64,000 bases of DNA, from assembly GCF_003345255.1 (NCBI RefSeq), contig NZ_CP029331.1, positions 2,046,001 through 2,110,000 of the forward strand, given 5' to 3'. This document shows positions 9,336-21,026 of the stretch, piece by piece. Both the position numbers and the translations under genes were made by a program. The stretch comes from Pseudothauera hydrothermalis. Its GTDB lineage: Bacteria; Pseudomonadota; Gammaproteobacteria; Burkholderiales; Rhodocyclaceae. The notes beneath the pieces were generated by a model. That model saw nothing but the letters and a program-made list of their open reading frames with translations. It was not told the DNA's origin and ran no database searches. Each line of letters begins with the position of its first letter. The stretch's first letter is position 1.

Positions 9336-11342
9336 TCAACCGCGGTTGAACCAGAAGGTCAGCAGCACGAACACGCCGATGATCATCGCAAAGGCGTACT
9401 GGTAGATATGACCGGTCTGCAACAGTCGACTGGCCTGGGCCACCCAACCGACCAGCTTGGCAGTGCCATTGACCGCCGCGCCATCGATCAGCGCCTGGTC
9501 CCCCCCTTTCCACAGGCCGCGGCCCAAAAGACGCGCACCGGCGGCAAAGAGCAGCTCGTTGAAACGGTCGAAGTAGTACTTGTTCTCCAGCAGCGTGTAG
9601 AGCGGCGCGAAGCTGCGCTGAATGGCGGCAGGAATGTCCGGGCGTTTCATATAGAAGAACCACGCCGTCACCACCCCGGCCATTGCCAGCCAGAACGGTG
9701 CGGTTTGCAGGCCGTGCAGGGCCATGCCCACCGGACCATGGAAGTTGGCCGCCAGCTCGGACAGGCCAACATGGTTGTCGGCGACAAAAATCACGTCTTT
9801 GAACCACTGCCCGAACAGCATCGGCTCGATGGTGAAAAAGCCGATCAGCACCGAGGGAATAGCCAGCAACACCAGCGGTACGGTAACCACCCAAGGCGAC
9901 TCGTGCGGTTTTTGGCCGGGAGCAAGGCCGTGATGATGTTCGTCATCGGCGTGCGCATCGTCGTGATGAACTGCATGCGCCTTGCCGAAACGCTCCTCAC
10001 CGTGGAACACCAAGAAATACATGCGGAAGGAGTAAAAAGCGGTGACGAATACCCCGGCGAGCACACAGAACAGCGCATAGCCGGCGCCGGGAATATCGGC
10101 CGCATGCACCGCTTCGATGATCGAATCCTTGGAGTAGAAACCGGAGAAGAACGGAAAACCGATCAGTGCCAGGGAACCGATCAGCGAGGTCAACCAAGTC
10201 ACCGGCATGTACTTCCACAGCCCGCCCATGTTGCGCATGTCCTGATCGTGGTGCATACCAATGATCACCGAGCCGGCACCGAGAAACAGCAGCGCTTTGA
10301 AGAAGGCATGGGTCATCAGATGAAATACCGCCGCCGAGTAGGCCGACACCCCCAGCGCCACGGTCATATAGCCGAGCTGAGACAGCGTCGAATAGGCCAC
10401 CACCCGCTTGATGTCATGCTGCACGATGCCCAGGAAACCCATGAACAACGCCGTGGTCGCGCCGATCACCAACACAAAGGACAGCGCCGCATCGGACAGC
10501 TCGAACAACGGCGACATGCGCGCCACCATGAAGATGCCCGCAGTCACCATGGTGGCCGCGTGGATCAACGCCGAGATCGGGGTTGGACCTTCCATCGAGT
10601 CCGGCAGCCAGACATGTAGCGGCACCTGCGCGGACTTGCCCATTGCGCCAATGAATAGACAGATGCAGATCGCGGTGATCAGCGGCCAGCCGGTCACGGC
10701 CATGTCCTGCGCGGCCAGGCGGTCGGCCATGGCGAACACTTCGGCATAGTTCAGGCTGCCGGCGTAGGCGGCGATTAGGCCAATGCCGAGCAAAAAGCCG
10801 AAGTCGCCGACGCGGTTGACCAGAAACGCCTTGAGGTTGGCGTAGATCGCGGTCGGGCGCTTATACCAAAAGCCGATCAGCAGATAGGACACCAGACCCA
10901 CCGCCTCCCAGCCGAAGAACAGCTGGAGGAAGTTGTTGGACATCACCAGCATCAGCATCGAGAAGGTAAACAGCGAGATGTAGCTGAAAAAGCGCTGATA
11001 GCCGGGATCGTCGTGCATGTAGCCGATGGTGTAGATGTGGACCATCAGCGACACAAAGGTGACCACCAACATCATCATCACGGTCAGCGAATCGATCAGA
11101 AAGCCGACCTCGAAGGTGATGCCGCCAGCCTGCATCCAGGTGTAGACCGTGCCATTGAAGGTGTTGCCGGCAGCGACATCCTGGTAAATCACCACCGAGG
11201 CGGCAAAAGCCACCGCCACCCCCAGAATGGTGACGATGTGCGCGCCGCTGCGCCCGATGGCCTTGCCAAACAGACCGGCAATGATGGCGCCCGCCAACGG
11301 GGCCAGCGGAACCAGAAGATAGAGCGTTTGCATGTCGGTCAT
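9336..11342 (-). CDS. nuoL: NADH-quinone oxidoreductase subunit L
   Basis: 668 residues, the largest antiporter-like subunit of complex I. Canonical stretches include FFGWEAVGLVSYLLIGFWY and AQVPLHVWLPDSMEGPTPIS. The C-terminal part has the extra transmembrane and lateral-helix region typical of NuoL, preceded by a His/Asp-rich cytoplasmic loop (about residues 455-475) that varies between species. A start three codons later (11333) is possible. It follows nuoK by 12 bp. Confidence 0.97.
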   Translation of the reverse strand: MTDMQTLYLLVPLAPLAGAIIAGLFGKAIGRSGAHIVTILGVAVAFAASVVIYQDVAAGNTFNGTVYTWMQAGGITFEVGFLIDSLTVMMMLVVTFVSLMVHIYTIGYMHDDPGYQRFFSYISLFTFSMLMLVMSNNFLQLFFGWEAVGLVSYLLIGFWYKRPTAIYANLKAFLVNRVGDFGFLLGIGLIAAYAGSLNYAEVFAMADRLAAQDMAVTGWPLITAICICLFIGAMGKSAQVPLHVWLPDSMEGPTPISALIHAATMVTAGIFMVARMSPLFELSDAALSFVLVIGATTALFMGFLGIVQHDIKRVVAYSTLSQLGYMTVALGVSAYSAAVFHLMTHAFFKALLFLGAGSVIIGMHHDQDMRNMGGLWKYMPVTWLTSLIGSLALIGFPFFSGFYSKDSIIEAVHAADIPGAGYALFCVLAGVFVTAFYSFRMYFLVFHGEERFGKAHAVHHDDAHADDEHHHGLAPGQKPHESPWVVTVPLVLLAIPSVLIGFFTIEPMLFGQWFKDVIFVADNHVGLSELAANFHGPVGMALHGLQTAPFWLAMAGVVTAWFFYMKRPDIPAAIQRSFAPLYTLLENKYYFDRFNELLFAAGARLLGRGLWKGGDQALIDGAAVNGTAKLVGWVAQASRLLQTGHIYQYAFAMIIGVFVLLTFWFNRG

Positions 11343-11354
11343 TGCGCCGCGTCC

Positions 11355-11660
11355 TTAACCCTTGAGGCTGTCCAGATCATCCACATGAATGGTGCGCAGA
11401 TTGCGGAACAGCACCACCAGAATCGCCAGGCCGATGGCCGATTCAGCCGCTGCGACGGTCAGAATGAAGAAAACGAAAACCTGCCCAGCCAGATCGCCGA
11501 GGTAGTGCGAGAAGGCCACGAAGTTCATGTTGACTGCGAGCAACATCAGTTCGATGGCCATCAGCAGCACGATCAGATTTTTACGGTTCAGAAAGATGCC
11601 GACCACGCCGATGGCGAACAGCGCCGCGCCAAGAATGAGGTAATGGGAGAGCGAGAGCAT
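11355..11660 (-). CDS. nuoK: NADH-quinone oxidoreductase subunit K
   Basis: 101 residues, the usual NuoK length, with three transmembrane helices. The conserved buried glutamates of the proton path are visible in [17 protein letters not shown] and in the [11 protein letters not shown] helix. It starts 4 bp after the nuoJ stop and ends 12 bp before nuoL, in operon order. Confidence 0.97.
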   Translation of the reverse strand: MLSLSHYLILGAALFAIGVVGIFLNRKNLIVLLMAIELMLLAVNMNFVAFSHYLGDLAGQVFVFFILTVAAAESAIGLAILVVLFRNLRTIHVDDLDSLKG

Positions 11661-11664
11661 GTTC

Positions 11665-12267
11665 TTATTCCTTCTCCGCCGGCATCTTGATCAGTTCGAC
11701 CCGGCCTTCGCGCTTGACCGCCACCTGCTCGTCCGGATTGATGTACTTGAGTCCCTTGCGCTTGCGCAGGGTCAGCGACACCGCGGCCACCATCGCCACC
11801 AGCAATACCAGCGCCGCAAGTTCAAAGGGATAGACGTAATCGGTATAGAGCACCATGCCCAAGGCCCGGGTGTTGCTGTAGCCTTCGGCCGCCGCAGGCG
11901 GATTGGGCATGGCGTCCAGACCAAAATAACGGCCGCCCAGCACGATGGCCATTTCCACGACCAGCAGCAGACCAATCAACGCGCCCACTGGCAGGTAGTT
12001 CCAAAAACCTTCGCGCAGGCGGTCGAGGTTGATGTCGAGCATCATCACCACGAAGAGGAACAGCACCATCACCGCGCCGACATAGACCATGACCAGCACG
12101 ATGGCGAGGAACTCCGCCTCCAGCAACAGCCACACACCGCCGGCGGTAAAAAACGCCAGCACCAGATAGAGCGCTGCGTGCACCGGGTTGCGCGCGGTAA
12201 TCACGCGCAGCGCGGCAAACAGCAAAATCGCGCCGAATAAATAAAAAACGAAGGTTTTGAAATCCAT
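11665..12267 (-). CDS. nuoJ: NADH-quinone oxidoreductase subunit J
   Basis: 200 residues from the ATG at 12267 (MDFKTF...), the usual NuoJ start. An upstream in-frame GTG would add seven residues without family support. Five helices are followed by a charged C-terminal tail. The third helix with [16 protein letters not shown] is the pi-bulge region linked to quinone-coupled conformational change. It sits 40 bp after nuoI and 4 bp before nuoK. Confidence 0.96.
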   Translation of the reverse strand: MDFKTFVFYLFGAILLFAALRVITARNPVHAALYLVLAFFTAGGVWLLLEAEFLAIVLVMVYVGAVMVLFLFVVMMLDINLDRLREGFWNYLPVGALIGLLLVVEMAIVLGGRYFGLDAMPNPPAAAEGYSNTRALGMVLYTDYVYPFELAALVLLVAMVAAVSLTLRKRKGLKYINPDEQVAVKREGRVELIKMPAEKE

Positions 12268-12307
12268 GCTCTGTCTTTGCGCTCGCACTCAGGCGGGCGC
12301 CCTCCCC

Positions 12308-12793
12308 TCAGCGGTACTTGGCATCGAGCTCGCGATCGGCGGCAATCTGTGCTTCGTATTTGTCGCCCACCGCCAACAGCATTTGCTTGGTGTAGTAGAG
12401 GTCGCCGCGCTGCTCGCCGTGGTACTCGAACACCCTTGTCTCGACGATCGCATCCACCGGACAGGCTTCTTCGCAAAAACCGCAAAAAATGCACTTGGTC
12501 AGATCGATGTCGTAGCGCGTGGTGCGGCGCGAGCCGTCCTCACGCTCTGCCGACTCGATGGTGATCGCCATGGCCGGGCAGACTGCCTCACAGAGCTTGC
12601 AGGCAATGCAGCGCTCTTCGCCATTGGGATAACGGCGCAGGGCATGCAGGCCGCGGAAGCGGTGGCTTTGTGGCGTTTTCTCCTCTGGAAACTGCACGGT
12701 GATCTTACGGGCGAAAAGATGCCGCCCGGTGAGCTGCATGCCCTTGAGCAGTTCCTTCAGGAACAGACTGCCGATGAAATCCTTGGCACCCAT
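12308..12793 (-). CDS. nuoI: NADH-quinone oxidoreductase subunit I (2x[4Fe-4S])
   Basis: 161 residues. Two ferredoxin motifs, [12 protein letters not shown] and [12 protein letters not shown], bind the N6a and N6b [4Fe-4S] clusters that carry electrons toward cluster N2 in NuoB. The N-terminal amphipathic segment ([12 protein letters not shown]) anchors the subunit at the membrane arm. It is 10 bp after nuoH. Length and spacing match betaproteobacterial NuoI. Confidence 0.97.
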   Translation of the reverse strand: MGAKDFIGSLFLKELLKGMQLTGRHLFARKITVQFPEEKTPQSHRFRGLHALRRYPNGEERCIACKLCEAVCPAMAITIESAEREDGSRRTTRYDIDLTKCIFCGFCEEACPVDAIVETRVFEYHGEQRGDLYYTKQMLLAVGDKYEAQIAADRELDAKYR

Positions 12794-12803
12794 GGTCTTT
12801 TCA

Positions 12804-13853
12804 TCACCTCCAGATCGACAGCGGAGACATCATCCACACCGCCACCACGAACACCCACACCAGGGTCACAGGGATGAACACCTTCCAGCCCAGACGCATG
12901 ATGTGGTCGTAGCGAAAGCGCGGGAACGTGGCCCGGGCCCACAGGAAGATGAACAAAATGGCAGCGGTTTTGAGCGCCAGCCAGTGGAAGCCGTCGGGCA
13001 AAAAGCCCACCGGCGACAGCCATCCGCCAAGGAACAGGACCGAGGTCAGGATAGAGACCAGGATCATGTTGGCGTACTCGGCCAGGAAGAACAGCGCAAA
13101 GCTCATCCCGGAGTACTCGACCATATGACCGGCGACCACCTCCGCTTCGCCTTCGACCACGTCGAACGGTGCCCGATTGGTTTCAGCGATACCGGAAATC
13201 ACATAGACCACGAACATCGGCAGCAAAGGTAGCCAGTTCCACGACAAGAAGGACAGCCCCATGTCATGGAAACGCCCCGAAGCCTGCGCATTGACGATGT
13301 CGGTGAGGTTGAGGCTGGATGAGATCAGCAGCACACAGATCAGCGCAAAACCCATCGACACCTCGTAGGACACCATCTGGGCGGCCGCACGCATCGAGCC
13401 GAGGAAGGGATATTTGGAGTTCGAGGCCCAGCCGGCGATGATCACCCCATAGACTTCCATCGAGGTGATCGCCAGCAGAAACAGCAGGCCGGCATTGACG
13501 TTGGCCAGCACCAGACCATCGTCGAAAGGCACCACTGCCCAGGCCACCAGCGAGGGTGCAATGGCCAGAATGGGACCGATGATGAACAGCCCTTTGTTGG
13601 CATTACCCGGAACGATGATTTCCTTGAACAACAGCTTCAAGCCATCGGCAATCGGCTGCAGCAGGCCGAGCGGGCCGACGCGGTTGGGGCCGATACGTAC
13701 CTGCATGTAGCCGATGACCTTGCGTTCGGCCAAGGTCAGATAGGCTACACAGATCATCAGCGGCGCGATGATGGCAATGATCTTGGCCAGCGCCCATACC
13801 AGCGGCCAGCTCGGGCCAAAGAACTGCGCCAGCGGTTCCAGCATTGCTTCCAT
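12804..13853 (-). CDS. nuoH: NADH-quinone oxidoreductase subunit H
   Basis: 349 residues, eight helices, the membrane subunit forming the quinone-entry chamber. Conserved stretches are [35 protein letters not shown] and [16 protein letters not shown]. The ATG at 13851-13853 shares one base with the nuoG stop (TGATG), indicating translational coupling. A longer in-frame start lies inside nuoG and is not supported. Confidence 0.97.
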   Translation of the reverse strand: MEAMLEPLAQFFGPSWPLVWALAKIIAIIAPLMICVAYLTLAERKVIGYMQVRIGPNRVGPLGLLQPIADGLKLLFKEIIVPGNANKGLFIIGPILAIAPSLVAWAVVPFDDGLVLANVNAGLLFLLAITSMEVYGVIIAGWASNSKYPFLGSMRAAAQMVSYEVSMGFALICVLLISSSLNLTDIVNAQASGRFHDMGLSFLSWNWLPLLPMFVVYVISGIAETNRAPFDVVEGEAEVVAGHMVEYSGMSFALFFLAEYANMILVSILTSVLFLGGWLSPVGFLPDGFHWLALKTAAILFIFLWARATFPRFRYDHIMRLGWKVFIPVTLVWVFVVAVWMMSPLSIWR

Positions 13854-16192
13854 CAGATTCGCTCCACGCTGATTTCGCCGCTCATCGGCCCCAGGGTGGC
13901 GGTATCCGGATGCGCCGCGGCCACCCGCACACATCCTTCGGCGAGCTTGTCGTCAACAACGATGCACAATTCAGCAGCCGCCCGTCCCTGGACCAGACGG
14001 ACACGCTCACCGCCCTTCAACCCCAGCGCGGCCAGGGTGGCCGGGGCGACCCGGGCAAGCGGCGCCGCAGCATCCCGGGTGCGTTGCAACGCCGGAGCAC
14101 GACGCACCAACGGATCGGCAAAATAGATCGGCACATCGGCCACACGCTCCAGGGCACCGGGCGAGGTAACGGGCGCCGACAGCGCAACACCGGAAACGCG
14201 GTTATCCAGCCGCGCCGCCATGTCGCCAGCCAGCGCATCGGCGCGTACCGCTTCGGAGTCGTTGTAGTCGAAGCCGCTCAGTTGGAGCAGATTGCCCAAC
14301 ACGCGCAGTACCTTCCAGGCCGGGCGGGTTTCGCCCAGCGGACGGGCAACGGCGTGAAAGCTCTGTGCGCGGCCTTCGCAGTTGACAAAAGTGCCGGATG
14401 TTTCGGTAAAGGGCGCAATCGGCAACATCACATCGGCCACTTCGCGCAGGCTGGCGGACTGGAAAGCGGACAACGCCACCACCAGCCGCGCACTGCCCAG
14501 CGCGGCCATTGCAGCCGAAGGGTCGGCAAAGTCCAAATCCGGCTCGGCACCGAGCAGCAGGTAACCTTTCAGCGGCTGCTCGATCATCGCGCGCGCATTC
14601 AGGCCGCCGGCCGACGGCAGCGCGGCAGCAAAGTAACCGCCCACGCTATTGGCCGCCTCGCCAATCACCCCGGCACGGCCATCGGTCAGGCGGGCAATCT
14701 CGTTGGCCAGCCACTGCAATTCCGCAGCACGCCGATCCTGGATCGCCAGATTACCCAGCCACACCGCAACGTTACGGCCGCTGGCCAAACTGGCGGCAAT
14801 CTCGCGCGCCTCGGCGGAAATTTCCCGGGGCAGCGCAGCGGCCAAGCGCTCGTCGACGGCCACCCCCTTTTCCACCGCCAACGCAGCGACGATCTGCGCC
14901 AGCACGCTTACCATGGCCGATGGGGCAACCAATGCGCGATGTCGCACCGGCAGCAGCCACTCTTCGGCGTTTGGGCCCACCACGCTCACCCGTAAGCCGC
15001 GTTTGGCCGCCTGGCGCACCCGCTGGGCGAGCAACGGCGTGTCCTTACGCAGGAAGCTGCCGACCACCAGCAGACGGTCGAGTTCGCCCACTTCGGCGAG
15101 CTTCATGCCTAGCCACGGGGCGCCGGCACGGTTGGCGTCGGCGCGAAAATCGGACTGCCGCAAGCGAAAGTCGATATTGTCCGAACCCAGGCCGCGGACG
15201 AGCTTTTGCAGCAGGTAGAGCTCTTCGAGCGTGGCATGCGGGGAGGCCAACGCGCCGATGGCTGCGGCACCGTCATCGCGAACCATCTCGCGCAGACCGT
15301 TGGCGGCAAATTCGATGGCGGTCTGCCAGTCGACCGGCTTCCACTGGCCGCCATCTTTGATCATTGGCTGGATCAGCCGCTGCGTGCTGTTGAGCCCTTC
15401 ATAGGAGAAACGATCCTTGTCGGACAACCAGCACTCATTGATGTCCTCGTTTTCCAAGGGCAATACGCGCTTGACCACGTCGTGCTTGGTTTGCACGATC
15501 AGGTTGGCGCCGAGCGAATCGTGCGGGCTCACCGAGCGCCGGCGCGACATTTCCCAGGTACGGGCGGAGAACCTGAACGGCTTGGAGGTCAGCGCGCCCA
15601 CCGGGCACAAGTCGATGATGTTGCCCGAGAGCTCGGAGTCTACGGTCTTTTCGATGAAAGGCATGATTTCCGCGTGCTCACCGCGGAAGGCTTGGCCAAG
15701 TTCCATCTCTCCGGCAATTTCGCTGGTGAAACGCACACAGCGGGTGCAGTTGATGCACCGAGTCATGTCGGTAGACACCAGCGGTCCGAGATTCTTGTTG
15801 AACACCACGCGCTTCTCTTCCTGGTAGCGCGAGGCGCTGGCGCCGTAACCCACCGCCAGATCCTGCAACTGGCATTCGCCGCCTTGGTCGCAGATCGGGC
15901 AATCCAGCGGGTGGTTGATCAGCAGAAACTCCATCACCCCGGCCTGCGCCTTGACGGCGACTTCGGAGTGCGTCCAAACCTTCATCCCGGCGGTCACCGG
16001 CGTAGCACAGGCAGGCAAGGGCTTGGGCGCCTTTTCCACCTGCACCAGGCACATCCGGCAATTGGCCGCAATGGAGAGCTTTTTGTGATAGCAAAAATGC
16101 GGAATGTAGATGCCTGCCTGATTGGCGGCATCCATCACCGTGCTGCCATCGGGTACCGAAAGCTGCTGGCCGTCGATTTCGATCTCTAGCAT
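13853..16192 (-). CDS. nuoG: NADH-quinone oxidoreductase subunit G
   Basis: 779 residues, the large iron-sulfur subunit of the complex I peripheral arm. The N-terminal ferredoxin-like [2Fe-2S] motif ([15 protein letters not shown]...C), the [14 protein letters not shown] segment with nearby His ligand, and the [10 protein letters not shown] [4Fe-4S] motif are all visible. The rest is a degenerate molybdopterin-oxidoreductase fold. The start at 16192 (MLEIEIDG) overlaps the end of nuoF by 7 nt; a longer frame would run deeper into nuoF. Confidence 0.97.
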   Translation of the reverse strand: MLEIEIDGQQLSVPDGSTVMDAANQAGIYIPHFCYHKKLSIAANCRMCLVQVEKAPKPLPACATPVTAGMKVWTHSEVAVKAQAGVMEFLLINHPLDCPICDQGGECQLQDLAVGYGASASRYQEEKRVVFNKNLGPLVSTDMTRCINCTRCVRFTSEIAGEMELGQAFRGEHAEIMPFIEKTVDSELSGNIIDLCPVGALTSKPFRFSARTWEMSRRRSVSPHDSLGANLIVQTKHDVVKRVLPLENEDINECWLSDKDRFSYEGLNSTQRLIQPMIKDGGQWKPVDWQTAIEFAANGLREMVRDDGAAAIGALASPHATLEELYLLQKLVRGLGSDNIDFRLRQSDFRADANRAGAPWLGMKLAEVGELDRLLVVGSFLRKDTPLLAQRVRQAAKRGLRVSVVGPNAEEWLLPVRHRALVAPSAMVSVLAQIVAALAVEKGVAVDERLAAALPREISAEAREIAASLASGRNVAVWLGNLAIQDRRAAELQWLANEIARLTDGRAGVIGEAANSVGGYFAAALPSAGGLNARAMIEQPLKGYLLLGAEPDLDFADPSAAMAALGSARLVVALSAFQSASLREVADVMLPIAPFTETSGTFVNCEGRAQSFHAVARPLGETRPAWKVLRVLGNLLQLSGFDYNDSEAVRADALAGDMAARLDNRVSGVALSAPVTSPGALERVADVPIYFADPLVRRAPALQRTRDAAAPLARVAPATLAALGLKGGERVRLVQGRAAAELCIVVDDKLAEGCVRVAAAHPDTATLGPMSGEISVERI

Positions 16193-17505
16193 GAGGGGCT
16201 CACGTAGATATTGCTGCCGGCGTACTGCACGTCGGGCGGCACGAGGCACTTCTTGTTTTCGATGTGGTACATGAACTCGTCGTGAAAATGCTTGACGAAG
16301 CTCTGCACCGGCATCGACGCGGCGTCACCCAGGGCACAGATGGTGCGGCCCATGATGTTGCTGGTGACCGAATTGAGCAGATCCAGGTCATCCGGACGAC
16401 CTGCGCCGTGTTCGATGCGATGCACCACGCGATACAGCCAGCCGGTTCCCTCACGACAGGGGGTGCACTGGCCGCAGGACTCCTCAAAGTAAAAATAGGA
16501 CAGGCGCTCCAGCGCCTTGACCATGCAGGTGGTCTCGTCCATGACGATCACCGCGCCTGAACCGAGCATCGACCCCGCTTTGGCGATCGAGTCGTAATCC
16601 ATGGTGCAGTCCATCATGATTTCGGCCGGCACCACTGGCGCGGAGGAGCCGCCCGGGATCACCGCTTTGAGTTTTCGCCCGCCACGCATACCGCCGGCCA
16701 TCTCCAGCAGCTGGGCAAAGGGGGTGCCCAACGGCACCTCGTAATTTCCCGGACGGTTCACATGGCCGGACACCGAAAAGAGCTTCATCCCGCCGTTGTT
16801 GGGCTTGCCCAGGCTGAGGAACTTTTCCCCGCCCATGTTCATGATGAAGGGCACCGACGCAAAGGTCTCGGTGTTGTTGATCGTGGTCGGCTTGCCATAG
16901 AGGCCGTAACTGGCGGGAAATGGCGGCTTGAAGCGCGGCTGTCCTTTCTTGCCCTCGATGGATTCGAGCAACGCGGTCTCTTCGCCGCAGATATAGGCAC
17001 CGTAGCCGTGATGGGCGAACAACTCGAAGCTGAAGTCGGTGCCAAGGATGTTCTGACCGATCAGTCCGGCCGCGCGCGCTTCGTCCAGCGCCTCTTCAAA
17101 GCGCTGATAGATCTCGAAAATTTCCCCGTGAATGTAGTTGTAACCCCGTGTCGCGCCCATCGCATAAGCGGCGATGGTCATGCCTTCGATGACGCTGTGC
17201 GGGTTGTAACGCAGGATGTCACGATCCTTGAAGGTACCCGGCTCGCCTTCGTCCGAGTTGCAGGCAAGGTATTTTTCGCCCGGAAACGAGCGCGGCATGA
17301 AACTCCATTTCAGACCGGTCGGGAAACCCGCACCGCCGCGTCCGCGCAGCACCGAAGTCTTTAGCTCGGCAATGATGTGATCCTGGGGCGTCTTTTCGGC
17401 CAGGATTCGCTTGAGCGCCGAATAGCCGCCGCGGGCGATGTAGTCCTGGAGCCGCCAGGTGCGGTCGCCGTCACAGCCGGCGAGAATCATGCCTTGCGTG
17501 CTCAT
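16186..17505 (-). CDS. nuoF: NADH-quinone oxidoreductase subunit F (NADH/FMN site)
   Basis: 439 residues. Oxidises NADH through FMN and passes electrons to cluster N3. Visible: [40 protein letters not shown] and the cluster motif [12 protein letters not shown]. The ATG at 17503-17505 forms an ATGA overlap with the nuoE stop and has GGAAAG just upstream. It is a paralogue of the NuoF-like half of HoxF at the left edge of the window, but belongs unambiguously to the nuo operon. Confidence 0.97.
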   Translation of the reverse strand: MSTQGMILAGCDGDRTWRLQDYIARGGYSALKRILAEKTPQDHIIAELKTSVLRGRGGAGFPTGLKWSFMPRSFPGEKYLACNSDEGEPGTFKDRDILRYNPHSVIEGMTIAAYAMGATRGYNYIHGEIFEIYQRFEEALDEARAAGLIGQNILGTDFSFELFAHHGYGAYICGEETALLESIEGKKGQPRFKPPFPASYGLYGKPTTINNTETFASVPFIMNMGGEKFLSLGKPNNGGMKLFSVSGHVNRPGNYEVPLGTPFAQLLEMAGGMRGGRKLKAVIPGGSSAPVVPAEIMMDCTMDYDSIAKAGSMLGSGAVIVMDETTCMVKALERLSYFYFEESCGQCTPCREGTGWLYRVVHRIEHGAGRPDDLDLLNSVTSNIMGRTICALGDAASMPVQSFVKHFHDEFMYHIENKKCLVPPDVQYAGSNIYVSPSC

Positions 17506-17981
17506 TTGCTTTCCAGTTCGGCCAGCAGCTGGTCGATCTTTTCGCGGGTCATAAAGCTGCACATGCGGTGGTTGTTGTGCAGAAGCACCGGTGCATCGCC
17601 ACAGGCCCCCATGCACTCGCCTTCTTTGAGGGTGAACTTGCCGTCGGGGGTGGTCTCGTTGAAATCGATACCCAACTTTTCCTTCAGATATTCAGCCGCG
17701 TGCACGCCACCGGACAATGCACAGGGCAGGTTGGTGCACACTGTGATCTTGTGACGACCAACCGGTTGAAGGTCGTACATGTTGTAGAAGCTTGCCACTT
17801 CATAAGCGGCAATGGCCGGCATGCCCAGATAGTTGGCGACGAACTCGATGGTCTCCTTGGCCAGCCAGCCTTTTTCGACCTGGGCAATGCGCAAGGCCGC
17901 CATCACCGCGGACTGCTTTTGGTCCGGCGGATACTTGGCGATCTCGCGATCGATTTGTTGGAGAGATTCCTGGCTCAGCAT
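17502..17981 (-). CDS. nuoE: NADH-quinone oxidoreductase subunit E ([2Fe-2S])
   Basis: 159 residues. The four cysteine ligands of the N1a [2Fe-2S] cluster are intact (VCTNLPC and CMGACGDAP), in contrast to the NuoE-like part of HoxF in the same window. It starts 84 bp after nuoD, the widest internal gap in the first half of the operon, and ends in a 4-nt overlap with nuoF. Confidence 0.97.
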   Translation of the reverse strand: MLSQESLQQIDREIAKYPPDQKQSAVMAALRIAQVEKGWLAKETIEFVANYLGMPAIAAYEVASFYNMYDLQPVGRHKITVCTNLPCALSGGVHAAEYLKEKLGIDFNETTPDGKFTLKEGECMGACGDAPVLLHNNHRMCSFMTREKIDQLLAELESK

Positions 17982-18065
17982 TGCGTACTCGTATTCCCGT
18001 CAGCCTGCCTGTTGTCGTCTGTCACGCCGCATCCGCAGCGGCGACCTTACCCGTGTCTGCTTACG

Positions 18066-19319
18066 CTAGCGGTCGATTTCTCCGAACACGATGTCCATGG
18101 TGCCGATGATCGCCACCACGTCGGCAATCATGTGCCCCCGGGCGATTTCATCCATCGCCGCCAAATGTGCAAATCCGGGGGCGCGCAGCTTGAGGCGATA
18201 GGGCTTGTTGGCGCCGTCGGACACCGCATAGACGCCAAACTCGCCCTTGGGATGTTCGACCGCGGCATAGACTTCGCCGGCCGGCACATGCATGCCCTCG
18301 GTGAAGAGCTTGAAGTGATGGATCAGCTCTTCCATGTTCGTCTTCATCTTTTCGCGCGGCGGCGGCGCTACTTTGTAATTGTCGGTAATCACCGGGCCCG
18401 GGTTTTTGCGCAGCCAGTCGATACATTGACGGATGATGCGGTTGGACTGACGCATTTCCTCCATGCGGCACAAATAGCGGTCGTAACAGTCGCCGTTCTT
18501 GCCGACTGGGACATCGAAGTCGATTTGGTCATAGACCTCGTAAGGCTGTTTCTTGCGCAAATCCCAGGCAATGCCGGAGCCGCGCAGCATCGGACCCGAA
18601 AAACCCCAGGCCAATGCCTGTTCAGGTGACACCACGCCAATGCCGACGGTGCGTTGCTTCCAGATGCGGTTGTCGGTCAGCAAGGTCTCATATTCGTCAC
18701 AGTAGCGCGGAAATCGCTCGGTGAAGTCTTCCAAGAAGTCGAGTAGCGACCCTTGGCGCGCGACGTTGAGTTCGCGGACTGTTTTTTCGTTCTTGAAGCG
18801 GCTGACCTGGTACTGCGGCATACGATCCGGCAGGTCCCGATAGACACCGCCGGGGCGGTAGTAAGCCGCATGCATGCGCGCCCCCGAGACCGCCTCGTAA
18901 GCGTCCATTAGATCTTCGCGCTCACGGAAGGTATAGAGCACCATGGTCATGGCGCCGATGTCCAGCGCATGGGTGCCGATGTTGAGCAAATGATTCAGGA
19001 TGCGGGTGATTTCGTCGAACATCACCCGGATGTACTGGGCGCGCAACGGCACCTGAACGCCAAGCAGGCGTTCGATGGCCATACAGTAGGCGTGCTCATT
19101 GCACATCATCGAGACGTAGTCGAGGCGGTCCATGTAAGGCACGGACTGCACCCAGGTACGGGTCTCGGCGAGTTTTTCGGTGCCGCGGTGCAACAGGCCG
19201 ATGTGCGGGTCGGCGCGCTCGACGACTTCGCCGTCGAGTTCCAGCACCAATCGCAATACGCCATGCGCGGACGGGTGCTGCGGGCCGAAATTGATGGTGT
19301 AGTTGCGGATTTCAGCCAT
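18066..19319 (-). CDS. nuoD: NADH-quinone oxidoreductase subunit D
   Basis: 417 residues, the 49-kDa-type subunit that forms the quinone-binding site with NuoB. It begins [19 protein letters not shown] with the quinone-site histidine, and contains [11 protein letters not shown] and a C-terminal DIVFGEIDR. The start overlaps the end of nuoC by 8 nt, favouring coupled translation. Separate nuoC and nuoD genes are usual in betaproteobacteria, unlike the fused nuoCD of enterics. Confidence 0.97.
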   Translation of the reverse strand: MAEIRNYTINFGPQHPSAHGVLRLVLELDGEVVERADPHIGLLHRGTEKLAETRTWVQSVPYMDRLDYVSMMCNEHAYCMAIERLLGVQVPLRAQYIRVMFDEITRILNHLLNIGTHALDIGAMTMVLYTFREREDLMDAYEAVSGARMHAAYYRPGGVYRDLPDRMPQYQVSRFKNEKTVRELNVARQGSLLDFLEDFTERFPRYCDEYETLLTDNRIWKQRTVGIGVVSPEQALAWGFSGPMLRGSGIAWDLRKKQPYEVYDQIDFDVPVGKNGDCYDRYLCRMEEMRQSNRIIRQCIDWLRKNPGPVITDNYKVAPPPREKMKTNMEELIHHFKLFTEGMHVPAGEVYAAVEHPKGEFGVYAVSDGANKPYRLKLRAPGFAHLAAMDEIARGHMIADVVAIIGTMDIVFGEIDR

Positions 19320-19917
19320 GGCCGACGTCCCCGTAGTTCTCTTCGCGCACGATGCGCGGCGTGTTCTCGCGCGGCTCGATGGTCACCGGCTGATACACCA
19401 CGCGACCGACTTCCGGGTCGTAGCGCATTTCGACATAACCGGAAATCGGAAAATCTTTGCGGAATGGATGACCGACAAACCCGTAGTCGGTGAGGATGCG
19501 GCGCAGATCGGGGTGACCGCTGAACATGATGCCGAAAAGATCGAAAGCTTCACGTTCGTACCAGTTTGCACTGGGCCATATCCCGACCAATGAGTCGAGC
19601 ACCGGAAAATCGTCATCATCGGCAAAAGCGCGCAAACGCAGCCGCCAGTTGTGCTTGATCGACAAAAGGTGCGTAGCCACAGCAAACCGCTTGCCCTGCC
19701 AGCCGCCGTTACCGAAGGCGGAGTAATCCAGCCCGGACACGTCGATCAATTGTTCGAAACGCAGGTCGGAATGGTCGCGCAGGGTTTGCGCCACATGAAA
19801 ATAATCGGCCGCCGCCACCTCGATGGTGACTTCTCCGCGATCGACGACCAGCTTGCGCAGAACGTCGCCGAAAACGTCGCGCAGCGTCTGCTCCAGTCTT
19901 TCCAGTTTGGCACTCAT
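19312..19917 (-). CDS. nuoC: NADH-quinone oxidoreductase subunit C
   Basis: 201 residues, the 30-kDa-type subunit of the peripheral arm. The signature [20 protein letters not shown] and the following [19 protein letters not shown] stretch are clear. It follows nuoB by 16 bp and overlaps nuoD by 8 nt. Confidence 0.97.
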   Translation of the reverse strand: MSAKLERLEQTLRDVFGDVLRKLVVDRGEVTIEVAAADYFHVAQTLRDHSDLRFEQLIDVSGLDYSAFGNGGWQGKRFAVATHLLSIKHNWRLRLRAFADDDDFPVLDSLVGIWPSANWYEREAFDLFGIMFSGHPDLRRILTDYGFVGHPFRKDFPISGYVEMRYDPEVGRVVYQPVTIEPRENTPRIVREENYGDVGHG

Positions 19918-19933
19918 GGACTCTGCCTACCTG

Positions 19934-20410
19934 TCAGCGCGCAATGGTATTGGTGCGCTTGATTTTGTTTTGCAACTGGATGATTCCGTAGATGAGGGCC
20001 TCGGCCGTGGGCGGACAGCCCGGCACATACACATCGACCGGCACGATGCGGTCGCAACCGCGCACCACCGAGTACGAATAGTGGTAGTACCCGCCGCCAT
20101 TTGCACAGGACCCCATGGAGATCACCCAGCGCGGCTCAGCCATTTGGTCATAAACCTTGCGTAGCGCCGGCGCCATTTTGTTGCACAACGTACCGGCAAC
20201 GATCATCAGATCGGATTGACGCGGACTGGGGCGGAACACCACACCGAACCGGTCCAGGTCATAACGCGAACAGCCCGCATGGATCATTTCCACCGCACAA
20301 CAGGCCAGACCGAAAGTCATCGGCCACAGCGAGCCGGTACGCGTCCAGTTGATGACCGCATCAAGCGAGGTGGTGACGAAACCCTCGCGAAAGACGCCTT
20401 CGATGCTCAT
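19934..20410 (-). CDS. nuoB: NADH-quinone oxidoreductase subunit B (N2 cluster)
   Basis: 158 residues. Ligands for the terminal [4Fe-4S] cluster N2 are present: the adjacent pair in GLACCAVEM, plus [10 protein letters not shown] and [11 protein letters not shown]. It hands electrons to quinone at the NuoB/NuoD interface. It starts 3 bp after nuoA ends. Length is normal. Confidence 0.97.
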   Translation of the reverse strand: MSIEGVFREGFVTTSLDAVINWTRTGSLWPMTFGLACCAVEMIHAGCSRYDLDRFGVVFRPSPRQSDLMIVAGTLCNKMAPALRKVYDQMAEPRWVISMGSCANGGGYYHYSYSVVRGCDRIVPVDVYVPGCPPTAEALIYGIIQLQNKIKRTNTIAR

Positions 20411-20413
20411 GCA

Positions 20414-20788
20414 TTACTCCCAGTCGAGCGCTCCGTTTTTCCACTCGACGATGTAGCCGATAACCAGAATGGCAAGAAACACCATGACCGCGCCGAACAC
20501 GAACCAGGCATGCTCTCCGGCGGCAATGAAATCCTGAAAAACGGTCGCCCACGGAAATAAAAAGGCGATTTCGAGATCGAAGAGAATGAAGAGAATGGCG
20601 ATCAGATAGTAGCGGACATCGAATTTCATGCGGGCGTCTTCAAACGCCTCGAAGCCGCACTCATAAGGCGACAGCTTTTCGCTGTCTGGGCGGAAGGGAG
20701 CAATCAAGCGGCCAAGCAAAATGGGAACAATGCCGAATCCCAGGCCCACAAAAATGAAGACCAAAACGGGAAAATAATTTTCCAGCAT
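20414..20788 (-). CDS. nuoA: NADH-quinone oxidoreductase subunit A
   Basis: 124 residues with three membrane helices. The conserved loop [20 protein letters not shown] sits between helices 1 and 2 near the quinone channel. It is the first gene of the 14-gene nuo operon, whose promoter should lie between here and tRNA-Leu, unless transcription reads through from tpiA-secG. Confidence 0.96.
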   Translation of the reverse strand: MLENYFPVLVFIFVGLGFGIVPILLGRLIAPFRPDSEKLSPYECGFEAFEDARMKFDVRYYLIAILFILFDLEIAFLFPWATVFQDFIAAGEHAWFVFGAVMVFLAILVIGYIVEWKNGALDWE

Positions 20789-20847
20789 TGCGAGACAACC
20801 CCCGTCAAAATGCGCTTGTTATTGTTTTTTGCCGCTTTGCATGGAAA

Positions 20848-20866
20848 CGCCCGCAAATTGCGGGCG
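20848..20866 (-). terminator. Hairpin downstream of tRNA-Leu
   Basis: A perfect 7-bp G+C stem, CGCCCGC/GCGGGCG, with a 5-nt loop lies 12 bp past the tRNA 3' end and before nuoA. In the minus direction it is followed by only three T residues. It could end the tRNA transcript or act in processing; the weak T-run means partial readthrough into nuoA is possible. Confidence 0.5.
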
Positions 20867-20878
20867 CTTCTTGAATGT

Positions 20879-20963
20879 TGGTGCCGACGGTGAGACTCGA
20901 ACTCACACGGCTTTCGCCACCACCCCCTCAAGATGGCGTGTCTACCAATTTCACCACGTCGGC
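20879..20963 (-). tRNA. tRNA-Leu(GAG)
   Basis: 85 nt including an encoded CCA end. The acceptor stem pairs GCCGACG with CGTCGGC. The anticodon stem CCATC/GGTGG holds the loop TTGAGGG with anticodon GAG, reading CUC/CUU. A long variable arm (TGGCGAAAGCC) as expected for leucine tRNAs and the GTTCGAGTC T-loop are present. The position between secG and nuoA is common in betaproteobacteria. Confidence 0.95.
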
Positions 20964-21026
20964 AGGTCTTGTTACAGGAGCGGAATTATACGGCTTTTTG
21001 CGCAGCGCGCAAACTCCGTTTATAGC

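Noticed and set aside
9408-10619. 403-codon open frame opposite nuoL
   Set aside because: Antisense shadow, no recognisable motifs, no ribosome site.
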